In this document: piece by piece, positions 44,443 through 53,536 of the stretch
Numbering within the stretch: the first letter of the stretch is position 1
Layout: the number at the start of each line of letters is the position of its first letter
NCBI GenBank assembly: GCA_003150405.1
Contig: QAMM01000010.1
Location: forward strand, 1 to 64,000
DNA: 64,000 nt
Direction: 5' to 3'
DNA from: Clostridiales bacterium
GTDB lineage: Bacteria; Bacillota; Clostridia; Oscillospirales; Ruminococcaceae
Translations under genes and position numbers: made by a program
Notes under the pieces: model-generated
Seen by the model: only the letters and a program-made list of their open reading frames with translations
What the model was told of the DNA's origin: nothing
Database searches by the model: none

Positions 44443-45123
44443 TCACCCCTGAAGGGACGAATGACTGTAGATATAAAACTCCTCCTGGCTCGGCTGTACC
44501 CGTTTCTCCATTGGCTCAAACTGCTGGTCAAACTGCTCGGCCGCGGATTCGTCAAACCGCATGGCGGGGCTGTCGCGGTAAATCCATTTCCGCCCGTCCA
44601 AAACACCGGGCGCCAGCTCTTTCACCAGCATCGCCGTTGGAAAGCTCCCGTTTTCCAGGCAGACGTTGTATTTTTTGCAGCTTTTGAAGCCGCGTCCCAC
44701 ATAGTTGCCCGGGTTGCCGAAAATGACGACAACATCGTACCCCAGCTCAGCAGCCTTCCGGAACGATGCTTCAATCAGCGCCTTGCCGCAACCCTGCCTT
44801 TGATATTCCGGCAGGACACTAATTGGCCCAAAGGTCAGAATCGGCTTTTCCGTCCCATCCTCGTCGGTCAGGCTCGCTTTGGTATACATGATATTTCCAA
44901 TAATACTGCCTTCCAATTCAGCAACCAAATCCAGTTCCGGGATAAAATCTGCATGATCCCGCAGGATATGCGCCAGATAATGCTCGCTGCATCCCGGGAC
45001 ATAAAGGTTCCAGAACGCCCTGCGGGTCAGCTCCTCTACCCGCCGGTAATCCTCTTGGGTTTCCCGCCGGATTCGAAATGTATTCTCCACTGCTGTAATC
45101 TCCATTCTATACTCCTTTTTCAT
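44443..45123 (-). CDS. GNAT family N-acetyltransferase (YhbS-like)
   Basis: A 226-residue protein: a GNAT domain with FGPISVLPEYQRQGCGKALI (acetyl-CoA loop) and IFGNPGNYVGRGFKSC, then a C-terminal extension. This arrangement is that of YhbS-type enzymes. The substrate is unknown. Confidence 0.88.
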   Translation of the reverse strand: MKKEYRMEITAVENTFRIRRETQEDYRRVEELTRRAFWNLYVPGCSEHYLAHILRDHADFIPELDLVAELEGSIIGNIMYTKASLTDEDGTEKPILTFGPISVLPEYQRQGCGKALIEASFRKAAELGYDVVVIFGNPGNYVGRGFKSCKKYNVCLENGSFPTAMLVKELAPGVLDGRKWIYRDSPAMRFDESAAEQFDQQFEPMEKRVQPSQEEFYIYSHSSLQG

Positions 45124-45492
45124 CGTTTTTTTGTTTTGCGGATATAATCAACCGCACCAGCGGCATATCCAATTCGACCTCTTTTGTCAAAACGCCAACA
45201 GGGCCGCAGTCAAATCGCTTTTCTGGTGTCCGCACCCACCCGCTACAACCTCTGCTTTACGTTGACCGCTCAGTCACACACGCCAAAGTTCAACCAGTGT
45301 CCAGCCGTCCTCGCCACCCCAGAAACAGAAGCGCCATACCCAGGCGGTAAAACTGTCCGCGTCCCCCTCTGGGCTGGGAGTCCCGCATCCAGCGTCTTTT
45401 TTCTATTATCACATAAAAGACGGCGCGGTTCAATATACTATTGTTGCAATCCCTGCACATTGCAAGGGAAAAATATGGTTCGGAGGAAGCAC
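45124..45492. other. Intergenic region between divergent genes
   Basis: No gene is seen. On the minus strand TTGAAC and GATAAT at 17-bp spacing (about 45406-45434) could drive the acetyltransferase. No clear promoter is seen for the M14-like gene. Confidence 0.35.
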
Positions 45493-46377
45493 ATGTTTGA
45501 CACAGTATTTTCCGGCGACTCCTGCGCAGACACGCTCGCCGGGCTGCTGCTGGAGCGGCGGCGCGTCTGCCCCGCCCTGCGGGCAATTCCGGTGGGAAAA
45601 AGCAGCTGCGGCCGAAAAATTCAGGCGGTGGCCATTGGCAATTTGAAGCATCCGGTGCTGTTTGCAGGCGGGCTTTCAGCGGACGACCGCATCAGCGTCC
45701 TCTTGCTGCTGCGGTTTTTATGGGATATTACCGACGGGGAGGACCTGAGCGGCATCAAAGCCTCCAGCAACCTGCCAAAATTCTTTCACCACGGCGGGAT
45801 TATCCTGCTGCCAATGGCCAATCCGGACGGATTTGAAATTGCAGCGCACGGGGTGGAAACAGCCGGTTACCTGCGGCGGCTAGCGGGGAATATCCGGCTG
45901 CGTTCCCGTGAGCCATGGCGCGCCTCGGCAACCGGTGTCGACCTCACCCGCAATTTTGACGCTGATTTTGACCTCGAGGCAGCGCAAAAGGAACGCCCCT
46001 CGCCTACCGGTTGCGCCGGAAGCCGGCCGGAAAGCGAGGCGGAAACCAAGGCGCTGGCCCGGCTTTGCGCGGCCTTCCACCTCAAACGGGTGGTGGAGTT
46101 TCGTTCTCCGGGAGAAGAAGTGGCGGCCGCCATTGGGAAAAACGCCCCTTCCTCCGCCGGGATCAGCAGCGAGCTGATTGCCAATTCCTGCGGCTACCGT
46201 CTGCTGGAGCCGGAGCAGAGCCGGGAACCCGGCAGTCTGAAGGACTGGTTCAGCCAAAAAAGCGGATTGGAGGGGTACACAATAAAAGCCGGGCGGAGCA
46301 GCCCCGTCCCCGAAGAGGATTTGGAGCCGCTGTACGCCCGGCTGGTACAGACCATGCTGCTGTGCATGATCCTGTAA
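45493..46377 (+). CDS. M14 carboxypeptidase-like protein lacking metal and catalytic residues
   Basis: A 294-residue protein aligned by eye to M14 zinc carboxypeptidases (gamma-D-glutamyl-meso-DAP type). Retained: IPVGKSSCGRKI, NPDG at 110-113 and GVDLTRNFD with Arg153. Lost: the HxxE zinc pair is Ser62 and Asp65 in GGLSADDRI, the third ligand His is Arg204 in VEFRSPGEE, and the catalytic Glu is Lys265 in GYTIKAG. It therefore is probably a binding protein or inactive relative. No signal peptide is present. The start at ATG 45493 follows GGAGG (45482-45486). Confidence 0.7.
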   Translation: MFDTVFSGDSCADTLAGLLLERRRVCPALRAIPVGKSSCGRKIQAVAIGNLKHPVLFAGGLSADDRISVLLLLRFLWDITDGEDLSGIKASSNLPKFFHHGGIILLPMANPDGFEIAAHGVETAGYLRRLAGNIRLRSREPWRASATGVDLTRNFDADFDLEAAQKERPSPTGCAGSRPESEAETKALARLCAAFHLKRVVEFRSPGEEVAAAIGKNAPSSAGISSELIANSCGYRLLEPEQSREPGSLKDWFSQKSGLEGYTIKAGRSSPVPEEDLEPLYARLVQTMLLCMIL

Positions 46378-46379
46378 GG

Positions 46380-47639
46380 TTATGCGCCGAAGATAGCCCT
46401 CCTTGCCAAACTGCGGCGCTTCGGCGAAAACAATTTGAGTTCATAAGGTTCGTTGTGGTAAAGCCGCATGAGCAAATCCGCGGCAATTTCGGCGGTAAGG
46501 GCATTTTCCGGGCCGCTTTCCATACAAAAGTAGACGTTCTGGTAATCCTCATGTTCGCCGATAACCGGAAGCATATCGGCAGTATAGCCATAGGTGCCGG
46601 AAAAACAGTGGCATGGGACAATTCCGCCGATACCGCAGAACATTTCATCCAGCATTTTCATGAGCCTCTCATACCGAAGCTCGGTGAGGCGCACGGGGCC
46701 GGAGAGCTTTGCGAAACGGCGGTCAACGCCGGAAAACAGGCTATCCGACCCGCTGATGATCAGACGGTCGTCCGGCGTTGTACGGACATGAAATCCGCTG
46801 CCCGCATCGTTGCGCAGGATGGTGCGCCCATCGTACCCCGGAAACGAATCCACCGGTTCGGTGACGACGGTAAAGACCGCCTTCTTCCCCGAAAACAGCT
46901 TCAGGTAATCGTTTTGGGACATACCAGTGGCAAGCACCAGCTTGTCCGAGCGGATGGTTTGATGGGTGTTGGTCTGCACCGTTACCCGGCCGTCGGAGAG
47001 AGCGATGGCGGTGGCCTCGCTCATCTCATAACAGCGCAGTCCGAATTCCCTGGACGCTTTTTGAACCAGCGCCTGGGTAAACCGGTACGGGTCCATCTCA
47101 GCGGCAAGCCCTTTGGAGAGGATACCGTCCTCCAGCGGGAAGGAGTAGCGGTCCCGGGCAGCAGCGCGGTCCAGATATTCCACATCAAACCCATTGTGCC
47201 GTCGGATGAGGTATTCGGTGTGAAAAAAATCCCCGTGGTCGCCGCTCGGCGTATAGCTCAGGGCGTCGCGGCGGGCAAAGCCTACGTCGGTGTCCAGGCT
47301 GTCACAGAGCGTCTCAATACTGTCCAAAGCGTCGCAGTAGCGGTTCAGGCAATCCACTGCGGCCTGCTTGCCAATACTTTTGCCAAGCTGTACCAATGAG
47401 AGATTGTTGTCATACTCCATAATACCGGTACCGTAAGCCGTGGCGCCGTACCCAATGGGCGTGCGGGTAAGCAGGCAGACGTCTGCCCCATCCGCGGCGA
47501 AGTGATAAGCCAGCACCGCGCCGGTAAGGCCGCCGCCCAGCACCAGCACCTCACAGCGTTCATTTTGTGCAAGCCATGGGTATTGGCAGAGCGGCTTGGC
47601 TCCATTGGTCCAAAATGGGGTGCTTGCAAACTTCCTCAT
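46380..47639 (-). CDS. FAD-dependent oxidoreductase, DAO (glycine oxidase-like) family
   Basis: A 419-residue flavoprotein with the dinucleotide-binding motif VLVLGGGLTGAVLAYHF near residue 32 and the C-terminal TYGYTADMLPVIG that resembles DAO oxidases. It probably oxidises a secondary amine or amino acid; the substrate is not evident. The start at ATG 47639 follows GAGGTAACACC. Its 3' end lies three bases from the end of the convergent M14-like gene. Confidence 0.85.
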   Translation of the reverse strand: MRKFASTPFWTNGAKPLCQYPWLAQNERCEVLVLGGGLTGAVLAYHFAADGADVCLLTRTPIGYGATAYGTGIMEYDNNLSLVQLGKSIGKQAAVDCLNRYCDALDSIETLCDSLDTDVGFARRDALSYTPSGDHGDFFHTEYLIRRHNGFDVEYLDRAAARDRYSFPLEDGILSKGLAAEMDPYRFTQALVQKASREFGLRCYEMSEATAIALSDGRVTVQTNTHQTIRSDKLVLATGMSQNDYLKLFSGKKAVFTVVTEPVDSFPGYDGRTILRNDAGSGFHVRTTPDDRLIISGSDSLFSGVDRRFAKLSGPVRLTELRYERLMKMLDEMFCGIGGIVPCHCFSGTYGYTADMLPVIGEHEDYQNVYFCMESGPENALTAEIAADLLMRLYHNEPYELKLFSPKRRSLARRAIFGA

Positions 47640-48035
47640 GGTGTTACCTCCTCGGTTTTGCAGACTTCCTGCGGTCGGCAGCCCGTATTCGGACAACCTT
47701 TTACTTCAGTATATGCAAAAGCCGGACAGGTTATACCGTTTGCTGCAAAACAGCACCTGGACAGCACCGTTTTACTTTTTGCACGCGATTTAGCTGCCCA
47801 TGGCTGTCACCCAATCGCGAGCCAAATTTTTTGTGATCATAACTCCTTTTCCGGAATACGATACCCGTTCAAGAATGTCAGCCGCCGGATATTGAAAAAC
47901 CGGCGGCTGACCCGCGTCTCCCAAAATTTATGCCACCCCGCGGTCTGCAACCGAAAATTTCGCGTGGACGTTTTGCACGCCTCCGTCGGACAATTTCGAA
48001 CAACCTCCACCCCCTTTTGAAAAAGAGGTGGAGGT
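47640..48035. other. Intergenic region with an isolated inverted repeat
   Basis: A perfect 10-bp inverted repeat CAGCCGCCGG / CCGGCGGCTG lies at 47879-47909 with an 11-base AT-rich loop, and a CCTCCACC / GGTGGAGG repeat lies at 48003-48034 after the small membrane gene. Neither has a T-run on the expected side. No gene is seen. Confidence 0.4.
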
Positions 48036-48215
48036 TTAATAAAAGTTGCGCATGGCGCCGTAAAGCAGGAACAACACAAAAGCGGCTGCCGCCGTGCCGT
48101 AAAAAGCAAAGCGCGCGCGGCGGGCGGACGGTTTCATCCGCACGATAAAGGCCCAGACAAAACAGCCAAACGCTGCGAATACAGCCATAATGGAGAGGAT
48201 GGCAAACGGATTCAT
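48036..48215 (-). CDS. Small two-span membrane protein
   Basis: A 59-residue protein starting MNPFAILSIMAVFAAFGCFV, with a second span TAAAAFVLFLLYGAM and a basic loop (RMKPSARRARF) between. Its ATG overlaps the stop of the DUF2752 gene (ATGA), so it is translationally coupled. The family is not recognised. Confidence 0.65.
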   Translation of the reverse strand: MNPFAILSIMAVFAAFGCFVWAFIVRMKPSARRARFAFYGTAAAAFVLFLLYGAMRNFY

Positions 48216-48610
48216 CGGCTCGTCTCCCTCTTACATGGCGTAAGGGGCGCAAGCGGCCCTGCAAACACAACAAAGATGTATTCAAACAGGCTGAGGCACC
48301 TGCGTTTGGTTATAAAACGGAACAGTAACACGGCAAAATCCGAAACAAGAAGGAAGCTGACAATTGGAAACAAGGCAAACGCCACCACCGGGTTGTAGGC
48401 AGCCGCACCGGCAAAATCGCCGTGAAGTATACTTACCACTGCGCGGGTTGCGCCGCAGGTCGCACATTCTTTGCCAAAATTCTGCACCCAAAAGCAGGGC
48501 AGTAAATTTTCCCGGATGATCTGGTCGCCAAACAAAAGCAGCAGGGCAATACCCGCCCAAACAGCAAGGCGAACTGCCATAGCAATGTATAAAAACTTTT
48601 TGGGCGGCAT
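48212..48610 (-). CDS. DUF2752 family membrane protein
   Basis: A 132-residue protein with three spans and the family signature CATCGATRA before the second hydrophobic stretch (VVSILHGDFAGAAAYNPVVA). The start at ATG 48610 follows GAGGAG. DUF2752 proteins are of unknown function. Confidence 0.8.
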   Translation of the reverse strand: MPPKKFLYIAMAVRLAVWAGIALLLLFGDQIIRENLLPCFWVQNFGKECATCGATRAVVSILHGDFAGAAAYNPVVAFALFPIVSFLLVSDFAVLLFRFITKRRCLSLFEYIFVVFAGPLAPLTPCKRETSR

Positions 48611-48865
48611 GCGTATTCTCCTCATGTAATAAATTTACGGTGATGAAAAAGGGCACCGTATAAAATCGAATCATCCCATCATCTGTATAAGCCCATTCTG
48701 CGCGCAGGCAAAAGGGGGCAGAATATCTCCTGAAAGTGAAGGCATCCCAAAAATTGTGCATTTGTCTCTCCCGGTTCCCAGCAGGCGGCGCTGTCGTTTA
48801 CATTTGCTTCAGAAGCGAAAAATTGCTTTCTCAGGCTGAAAAAAGGGCGTGCTACGGGAAAAAGA
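48611..48865. other. Intergenic region, nothing identified
   Basis: Between the divergent DUF2752 and DUF4190 genes. No structure or gene is recognised before the promoter at 48866. Confidence 0.35.
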
Positions 48866-48894
48866 TTGAAATTTTGCGTCAAGTGATTTATAAT
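48866..48894 (+). promoter_or_regulatory. Sigma-A promoter upstream of the DUF4190 gene and rnpB
   Basis: TTGAAA (48866-48871) and TATAAT (48889-48894) with a 17-bp spacer, 64 bp before the DUF4190 start codon. Confidence 0.75.
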
Positions 48895-48957
48895 AGGGGA
48901 CATCGGCCCGGCCGGGCTGGTCCAATTGCTTTTAAAACTGCACAAAAGGAGCGGTTT

Positions 48958-49320
48958 ATGAACCAGAACAATTCGTATACACCCTGGAACCCCAATTTTC
49001 CGCCCCCGCCTCCGCGGGACAACAGCGGGCTTGCGGTGGCTTCCTTTGTGGTGGGCCTGGTCGGCCTGCTGCTCAACTTCTGCTGCATCCCCTATATCTC
49101 GTTTATTATGGGAATTCTGGCGCTGATCTTCGGCCTTGTGTCGCTGCGTTCCGCCAAAAAAGGGCTGGGTATTGCAGGGGTTATCCTGGGCGTGGTCAGC
49201 ATTTTCCTGTGGCTTCTCATCACGGCAGGACTTTTCTCGCTGCTGGGAATCGGCGGCGGGCTGGACAGCTTTTTTGAACAGTTCTTCTACGAACTCACCG
49301 GGGAATACATTGGGTTCTAA
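48958..49320 (+). CDS. DUF4190-type small membrane protein
   Basis: A 120-residue protein with a proline-rich cytoplasmic start (NPNFPPPPPRD) and two long hydrophobic spans: GLAVASFVVGLVGLLLNFCC and then GVILGVVSIFLWLLITAGLF. The start at ATG 48958 follows AAAAGGAG. The RNase P RNA begins within a few bases of its stop codon and no separate promoter is obvious, so the two may share a transcript. Confidence 0.75.
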   Translation: MNQNNSYTPWNPNFPPPPPRDNSGLAVASFVVGLVGLLLNFCCIPYISFIMGILALIFGLVSLRSAKKGLGIAGVILGVVSIFLWLLITAGLFSLLGIGGGLDSFFEQFFYELTGEYIGF

Positions 49321-49324
49321 CATG

Positions 49325-49674
49325 AAAACGAGCGGGCTGTGTGGCAGCGCGGATACAAATCCGTGAGGAAAGTCCGGGCATCACAGGACAAGGATAGCTG
49401 CTAACGGCAGCCGAAGGCGACTTCAGGGCAAGTGCAACAGAGATATACCGCCGCGGGCTTCCGCGGTAAGGGTGGAAAGGCGAGGTAAGAGCTCACCGCC
49501 GGGGCAGGAGACTGTTCCGGCCTGTAAACCCTATCCGATGCAACACCGAACGCGCGAATCCGCTGGTCCGGCGGTCAACAGTGCAACAGGTGGCACCGAG
49601 CACAGGCGGCAACGCTGTGCCAAGATAGATTGTCACACACGACAGAACCCGGCTTACAGGCCAGCTCGTTTTTA
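49325..49674 (+). ncRNA. rnpB: RNase P RNA, bacterial class A
   Basis: All the conserved blocks are present: GAGGAAAGTCCGGGC near the 5' end, ACAGAGATATACCGCCG, GGTAAGGGTGGAAAGGCGAGG, AAACCCTATCCGATGCAA and the 3' block ACAGAACCCGGCTTACAGG. The ends pair as P1 (AACGAGC with GCTCGTT) and the 3' end runs into TTTTTAT. The RNA cleaves the 5' leader of pre-tRNA. Confidence 0.97.
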
Positions 49675-49684
49675 TTTGGAATAG

Positions 49685-49717
49685 GGCCGCTGCACCGTTT
49701 GGTGCGGCGGCCTTTTC
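49685..49717 (+). terminator. Intrinsic terminator after rnpB
   Basis: A 12-bp stem GGCCGCTGCACC / GGTGCGGCGGCC with a 4-base loop (one G-U pair), then TTTTCT. No gene is seen in 49718-49913. Confidence 0.8.
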
Positions 49718-49913
49718 TATCTGCTAATAGCCTCTCAAAAAATCAACCAGACGCCTTATTTCTGACCGCCTAAGCAAAATCCGGCCGCCACATCCCCAGC
49801 GGAAGCGCACAGCATAGCCGCCCAACACGCGCCACAGACCAGTCGCTTCAGCTGGGCTGTCATGTCATGGCCGCTCGTTCCTGCCTCCCGCTTTTCCCCA
49901 GACAGGATGACAC

Positions 49914-50336
49914 TTACAGGTCCTTCACCATCATAATGTGGGGGCAGTATTCATCCAGAAACTCCTCTCCCACCCGGCGAAAACCGCAGGCCTCATAAAA
50001 CCCAGCGGCACGGAGCTGCGCACCGAGCGCAAGCCGTTTTCCGCCCAGCTCCCGGCAGAAACGCTCTGCCTCAGCGAGCAGCAGGCGGCCCAAACCTTCG
50101 CCGCGCCTGTCCTTCCGCACACAGATACGGCCTACATGATAGCCGGCTTCATCCGGGAAAATCCGCGCGGCTGCAACCGGGGCGCCTTGCTCGGTGACGA
50201 GCAGGTGATGAGCGGTGACGTCGACATCATCGAACTCCTCCCGGAACCCTTGTTCCCGCACAAAAACCTCTTCCCGCAGGGCATAGCACTGTTTAACCAT
50301 TTCATCCGAGGCGGTCAGCCAGGTATAGGTCAGCAA
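49914..50336 (-). CDS. GNAT family N-acetyltransferase
   Basis: A 140-residue acetyltransferase with VGRICVRKDRRGEGLGRLLL (acetyl-CoA loop) and a C-terminal AAGFYEACGFRRVGEEFLDE, close to the ElaA/YitI type. The start at TTG 50336 is preferred because AGGAGG lies nine bases upstream; the open frame continues further upstream without a start signal. Confidence 0.8.
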   Translation of the reverse strand: MLTYTWLTASDEMVKQCYALREEVFVREQGFREEFDDVDVTAHHLLVTEQGAPVAAARIFPDEAGYHVGRICVRKDRRGEGLGRLLLAEAERFCRELGGKRLALGAQLRAAGFYEACGFRRVGEEFLDEYCPHIMMVKDL

Positions 50337-50390
50337 AATGTCCACCCTCCTATGGTTCAAATCTCCGGGCTGAATGCCCGGAAAACAAAA

Positions 50391-50429
50391 AAGTAGTATC
50401 ATAACCATGCGATGGTTATGATACCACTT
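50391..50429 (-). terminator. Intrinsic terminator after the bofA-like gene
   Basis: An 18-bp stem (one mismatch) with a 3-base loop GCG. On the minus strand it is followed by TTTTTTG. Confidence 0.8.
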
Positions 50430-50452
50430 TCCGCTTTGATGCGCAAGTGCTT

Positions 50453-50698
50453 TCACAGCAGGGCAAGCGCCGAAAGTCCTGCTACACCGGGAATGCCGAG
50501 CACTGCCGCGGCAATGGCGGTGTACAGGTTGACCGGAACCGCAAGCCCTGCCAGCGATACACTGCCAAGGGCGAGCAGGCCGCCGGCGGCCCCAATCACA
50601 CCGGTTCGCAGCGGGTGACGGCTCCGTTTGCAGAGAAACAGCATAATAAGCCCGCAAAAAAGCAGATAAACTGTGACGATAATTGATGCTACTTCCAA
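50453..50698 (-). CDS. BofA-family pro-sigma-K processing inhibitor-like protein
   Basis: An 81-residue protein with two hydrophobic spans and the C-terminal block VPVNLYTAIAAAVLGIPGVA that is diagnostic of BofA. In Bacillus, BofA restrains the SpoIVFB protease in the forespore membrane. The start at TTG 50698 follows GGGGGGATG. It follows the DUF2508 gene by 19 bp, the usual order downstream of recR in Clostridia; recR is not in the window. Confidence 0.8.
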   Translation of the reverse strand: MEVASIIVTVYLLFCGLIMLFLCKRSRHPLRTGVIGAAGGLLALGSVSLAGLAVPVNLYTAIAAAVLGIPGVAGLSALALL

Positions 50699-50717
50699 GT
50701 TGTCATCCCCCCGGAAA

Positions 50718-50987
50718 TCACTGGTAGGCGCAGAGGATACCGCGCGCCCGCGCCTGCTTGAGCAGGTAGCCGTAACGGCTTTCCAGCGATTCAATTTCGT
50801 AGATGGTTGATTCTACCATTTCATCGTCCAGCGCATGCTCAAACCGGCAGTGCGCACTCTTCAACTGCATCCGCACATCCGCAATGTCCTCAATAATTTG
50901 CTGGTTGCGGATTTCGGCCTCACTTTTTGCGGATTCCCTGCGGGGAAGTCCAATGATACGAAACGCCTGGCTGAGAACTCCTTCCAT
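50718..50987 (-). CDS. DUF2508 family protein
   Basis: An 89-residue helical protein with QQIIEDIADVRMQLKSAHCR and RYGYLLKQARARG, matching the DUF2508 (YaaL-like) family. The function is unknown. It is commonly found between recR and bofA, and here it directly precedes the bofA-like gene. Confidence 0.8.
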   Translation of the reverse strand: MEGVLSQAFRIIGLPRRESAKSEAEIRNQQIIEDIADVRMQLKSAHCRFEHALDDEMVESTIYEIESLESRYGYLLKQARARGILCAYQ

Positions 50988-51081
50988 CTTGTCACCTCTT
51001 CACCATAATACTACGCAGGGAATATTGGACAATATGCCTCTTTTTATACATCACGCAAACATACAAAAGAAAAAACAAAAC

Positions 51082-51103
51082 GCCCCGCCAAAAATGGCGG
51101 GGC
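51082..51103 (-). terminator. Intrinsic terminator of the lipoprotein gene
   Basis: A perfect 9-bp stem GCCCCGCCA / TGGCGGGGC, followed on the minus strand by GTTTTG. Confidence 0.75.
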
Positions 51104-51116
51104 ATTCAACAGTTTG

Positions 51117-52160
51117 CTATTTTAAGTTTTTGGGACTGTACCGGTTAATTGACTCCTGGTTAAGTTCAATGGCAACACCAGACGCATATTCGGTGAGTTT
51201 GAATTCAAATTCATCGCCGCGGAGTTGATAAAGGACAGCAGCGCGGTTATCCTCATAAAGGCCGGTGGTATCCTTTGCCAAGTCGTACCGGACAGCAAGA
51301 TAAATAAAACTGCTGCTGGTATCGTCGGTATATGGGACACCGTATTCTGTCTGCTCAAAGGTCTTTGCAATGATTCCGGCGCGAACCGAGGTTGTGTCGT
51401 TTTTGTTCACCAGCGTAATGTTGCGGCTATCATCTGAAGTGTCCGGGGAATACTCCTCGGTCAATCCGTAATCCTTCCAGGTTTGGGCAACGTATTCATC
51501 CATAATGGTATCAATATTTTCGCCCTTGTTGATCCGGGTAATATAGGCGTCAATCTGTTCATTGAGAGCATCCAAATCCTTTGTCTCTCCGGTATTCATG
51601 TCAACCTTTGAAAAAGACATCAGACGGACTTTGGCGTAATTATCGTAAAAATACTCCTGAATGGTCTCTTCGCTGACCGCTTCGACGCCGTCCACTTCAT
51701 AAAAATGGTTAAAGAGTTTTTCCGCCTTATAGTTGTTTTCTGCCAGTTTCTGTACCGAGGAGAAGGCAACACCGTTTTTTTCAAAGGTTTCCTGCTCCTG
51801 CTCCCAAGCAATATTGGCCTGGTTTTTGATGACCTTGTCCGCTTCGGTATCCAGCGTCATGCCGAGTTCATCGTACATAATATTCACTGCAATGTATTGT
51901 TTGGCGCGTTCCACCGCCCGGTTGACAATCCACTGTTCCACCGAAACGTCTTCAATGGTCTGTTCCCATGTGTCTTTTGTGGAATCGATCTTGTCCTGGG
52001 CTTCGGTATAAGCATCCATCAAATAAGCAATATATACACCTGCGGGGAGGGTGTCGTCTTCGGTTTTCATTACCCATGTCGTATCGCCGGAGCAGGCAGT
52101 GACCGAAAACAGCAAAACCGCAGTCATAAGGCCCGCCAAAAGGCGCTTGCACTTGTTCAT
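51117..52160 (-). CDS. Lipoprotein with SurA/PrsA-like helical domain
   Basis: A 347-residue exported lipoprotein: basic start MNKCKRLLAG, hydrophobic core and lipobox SVTACS with Cys23. The body is acidic and helical, with EQWIVNRAVERAKQYIAVNI and VSEETIQEYFYDNYAKVRLM, a layout resembling the chaperone part of PrsA/SurA. No parvulin isomerase domain is recognisable. It may help fold exported proteins; this is inferred. Confidence 0.65.
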   Translation of the reverse strand: MNKCKRLLAGLMTAVLLFSVTACSGDTTWVMKTEDDTLPAGVYIAYLMDAYTEAQDKIDSTKDTWEQTIEDVSVEQWIVNRAVERAKQYIAVNIMYDELGMTLDTEADKVIKNQANIAWEQEQETFEKNGVAFSSVQKLAENNYKAEKLFNHFYEVDGVEAVSEETIQEYFYDNYAKVRLMSFSKVDMNTGETKDLDALNEQIDAYITRINKGENIDTIMDEYVAQTWKDYGLTEEYSPDTSDDSRNITLVNKNDTTSVRAGIIAKTFEQTEYGVPYTDDTSSSFIYLAVRYDLAKDTTGLYEDNRAAVLYQLRGDEFEFKLTEYASGVAIELNQESINRYSPKNLK

Positions 52161-52372
52161 CCCAGTTCCTCCTAAAAGGTTTTATACAGTCATTCATTAT
52201 AACGCAATTCTCAGGGGATGTCCATAGATATTTTTTGAACCGCCGGGCAGTCAAATCGCTTTTCTCGCTTTCACAGCGGCCAATTTCGGTTTTTTCAAAC
52301 GATCATCTTCCCATTTTCCCACGGTACCATTTTACCGCAAACAAACGCAGGCAGCCCTTTTATGTCATAAGA

Positions 52373-52400
52373 AAAACCCGCCGGAAAACCGACGGGTTTT
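52373..52400 (-). terminator. Intrinsic terminator of the ferredoxin gene
   Basis: A 12-bp stem with one mismatch (AAAACCCGCCGG) and an AAAA loop. On the minus strand it ends in TTTTTC. Confidence 0.75.
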
Positions 52401-52417
52401 AAAGTATGTGCCTGATT

Positions 52418-52639
<222 letters not shown>

Positions 52640-52658
52640 TCAATAACAAATTGTGGAA

Positions 52659-53525
52659 TTACCCTTCTAGGTCGGAAAGTTCCTTAAGTTCTTTTTTGTC
52701 AACCTTAATGGCCTTGTCGCGAATGGTTTTCACCTGTTCCCGCTCATAGGTAGAAGGAGCAGCGTCTGGGTGCGCATCCAGACGCACCTTGATTTTCCCG
52801 GTGAGGAGGTTCAAGTCCACCACGGTTCCCCTGCCGTCCGGAGTGCTCACAATGGCGCCCTGCTTAGGCGTCATCTTTAGCAGGGATTCGTATGCGTTCT
52901 GCTCATGCTTCAGGCAGCACATCAAGCGGCCGCAGGTACCGGAAATCTTAACCGGGTTGAGCGAAAGGCCCTGCTCCTTTGCCATCTTGATGGAAACCGG
53001 CTGGAACTCATCCAAAAAGGTGGAACAGCAAAACGGCCGCCCGCAGATGCCAAGCCCGCCAATCATTTTGGATTCATCCCGCACGCCAATTTGCCGCAAT
53101 TCAATGCGGGTGCGGAACACCGAGGCCAGATCCTTAACCAGCTCCCGGAAATCCACCCGCCCGTCCGCAGTAAAATAAAAGAGGATCTTGTTGCCGTCGA
53201 AGGTGTATTCCACATCGACCAGCTTCATTTCCAGCTTGTGCTTTGCTATTTTTTCAAGGCAGATGGAGTAGGCCTCCTTCTCCTTTTTGCGGTTCTTTTC
53301 AACCGTTTTCAAATCGGCCTCGGTGGCCTGGCGCAGAACCGGCTTGAGGGGATTCACCACTTCGCTGTCATCCACTTCCCGGTTGCCGACCGCAACGGTG
53401 CCGCACTCAACGCCGCGCGCCGTCTCCACAATCACGTGGGAACCGCGCTCTATTTTAAGGCCCGCTGGATCAAAGTAATAAATTTTGCCGACATTTTTGA
53501 ATCGGACTCCAATGATTTCAGCCAT
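52659..53525 (-). CDS. ricT: PSP1-domain protein RicT (YaaT)
   Basis: A 288-residue protein with the PSP1 C-terminal domain. GLGICGRPFCCSTFL and ISGTCGRLMCCLKHE carry the conserved cysteines that hold an Fe-S cluster in the Bacillus RicAFT complex, which supports sporulation phosphorelay and RNase Y activity. RicA and RicF are not in the window. The start at ATG 53525 follows AAGGAGG; it lies directly after holB as in Bacillus. Confidence 0.92.
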   Translation of the reverse strand: MAEIIGVRFKNVGKIYYFDPAGLKIERGSHVIVETARGVECGTVAVGNREVDDSEVVNPLKPVLRQATEADLKTVEKNRKKEKEAYSICLEKIAKHKLEMKLVDVEYTFDGNKILFYFTADGRVDFRELVKDLASVFRTRIELRQIGVRDESKMIGGLGICGRPFCCSTFLDEFQPVSIKMAKEQGLSLNPVKISGTCGRLMCCLKHEQNAYESLLKMTPKQGAIVSTPDGRGTVVDLNLLTGKIKVRLDAHPDAAPSTYEREQVKTIRDKAIKVDKKELKELSDLEG

Positions 53526-53536
53526 CAATGCCTCCT

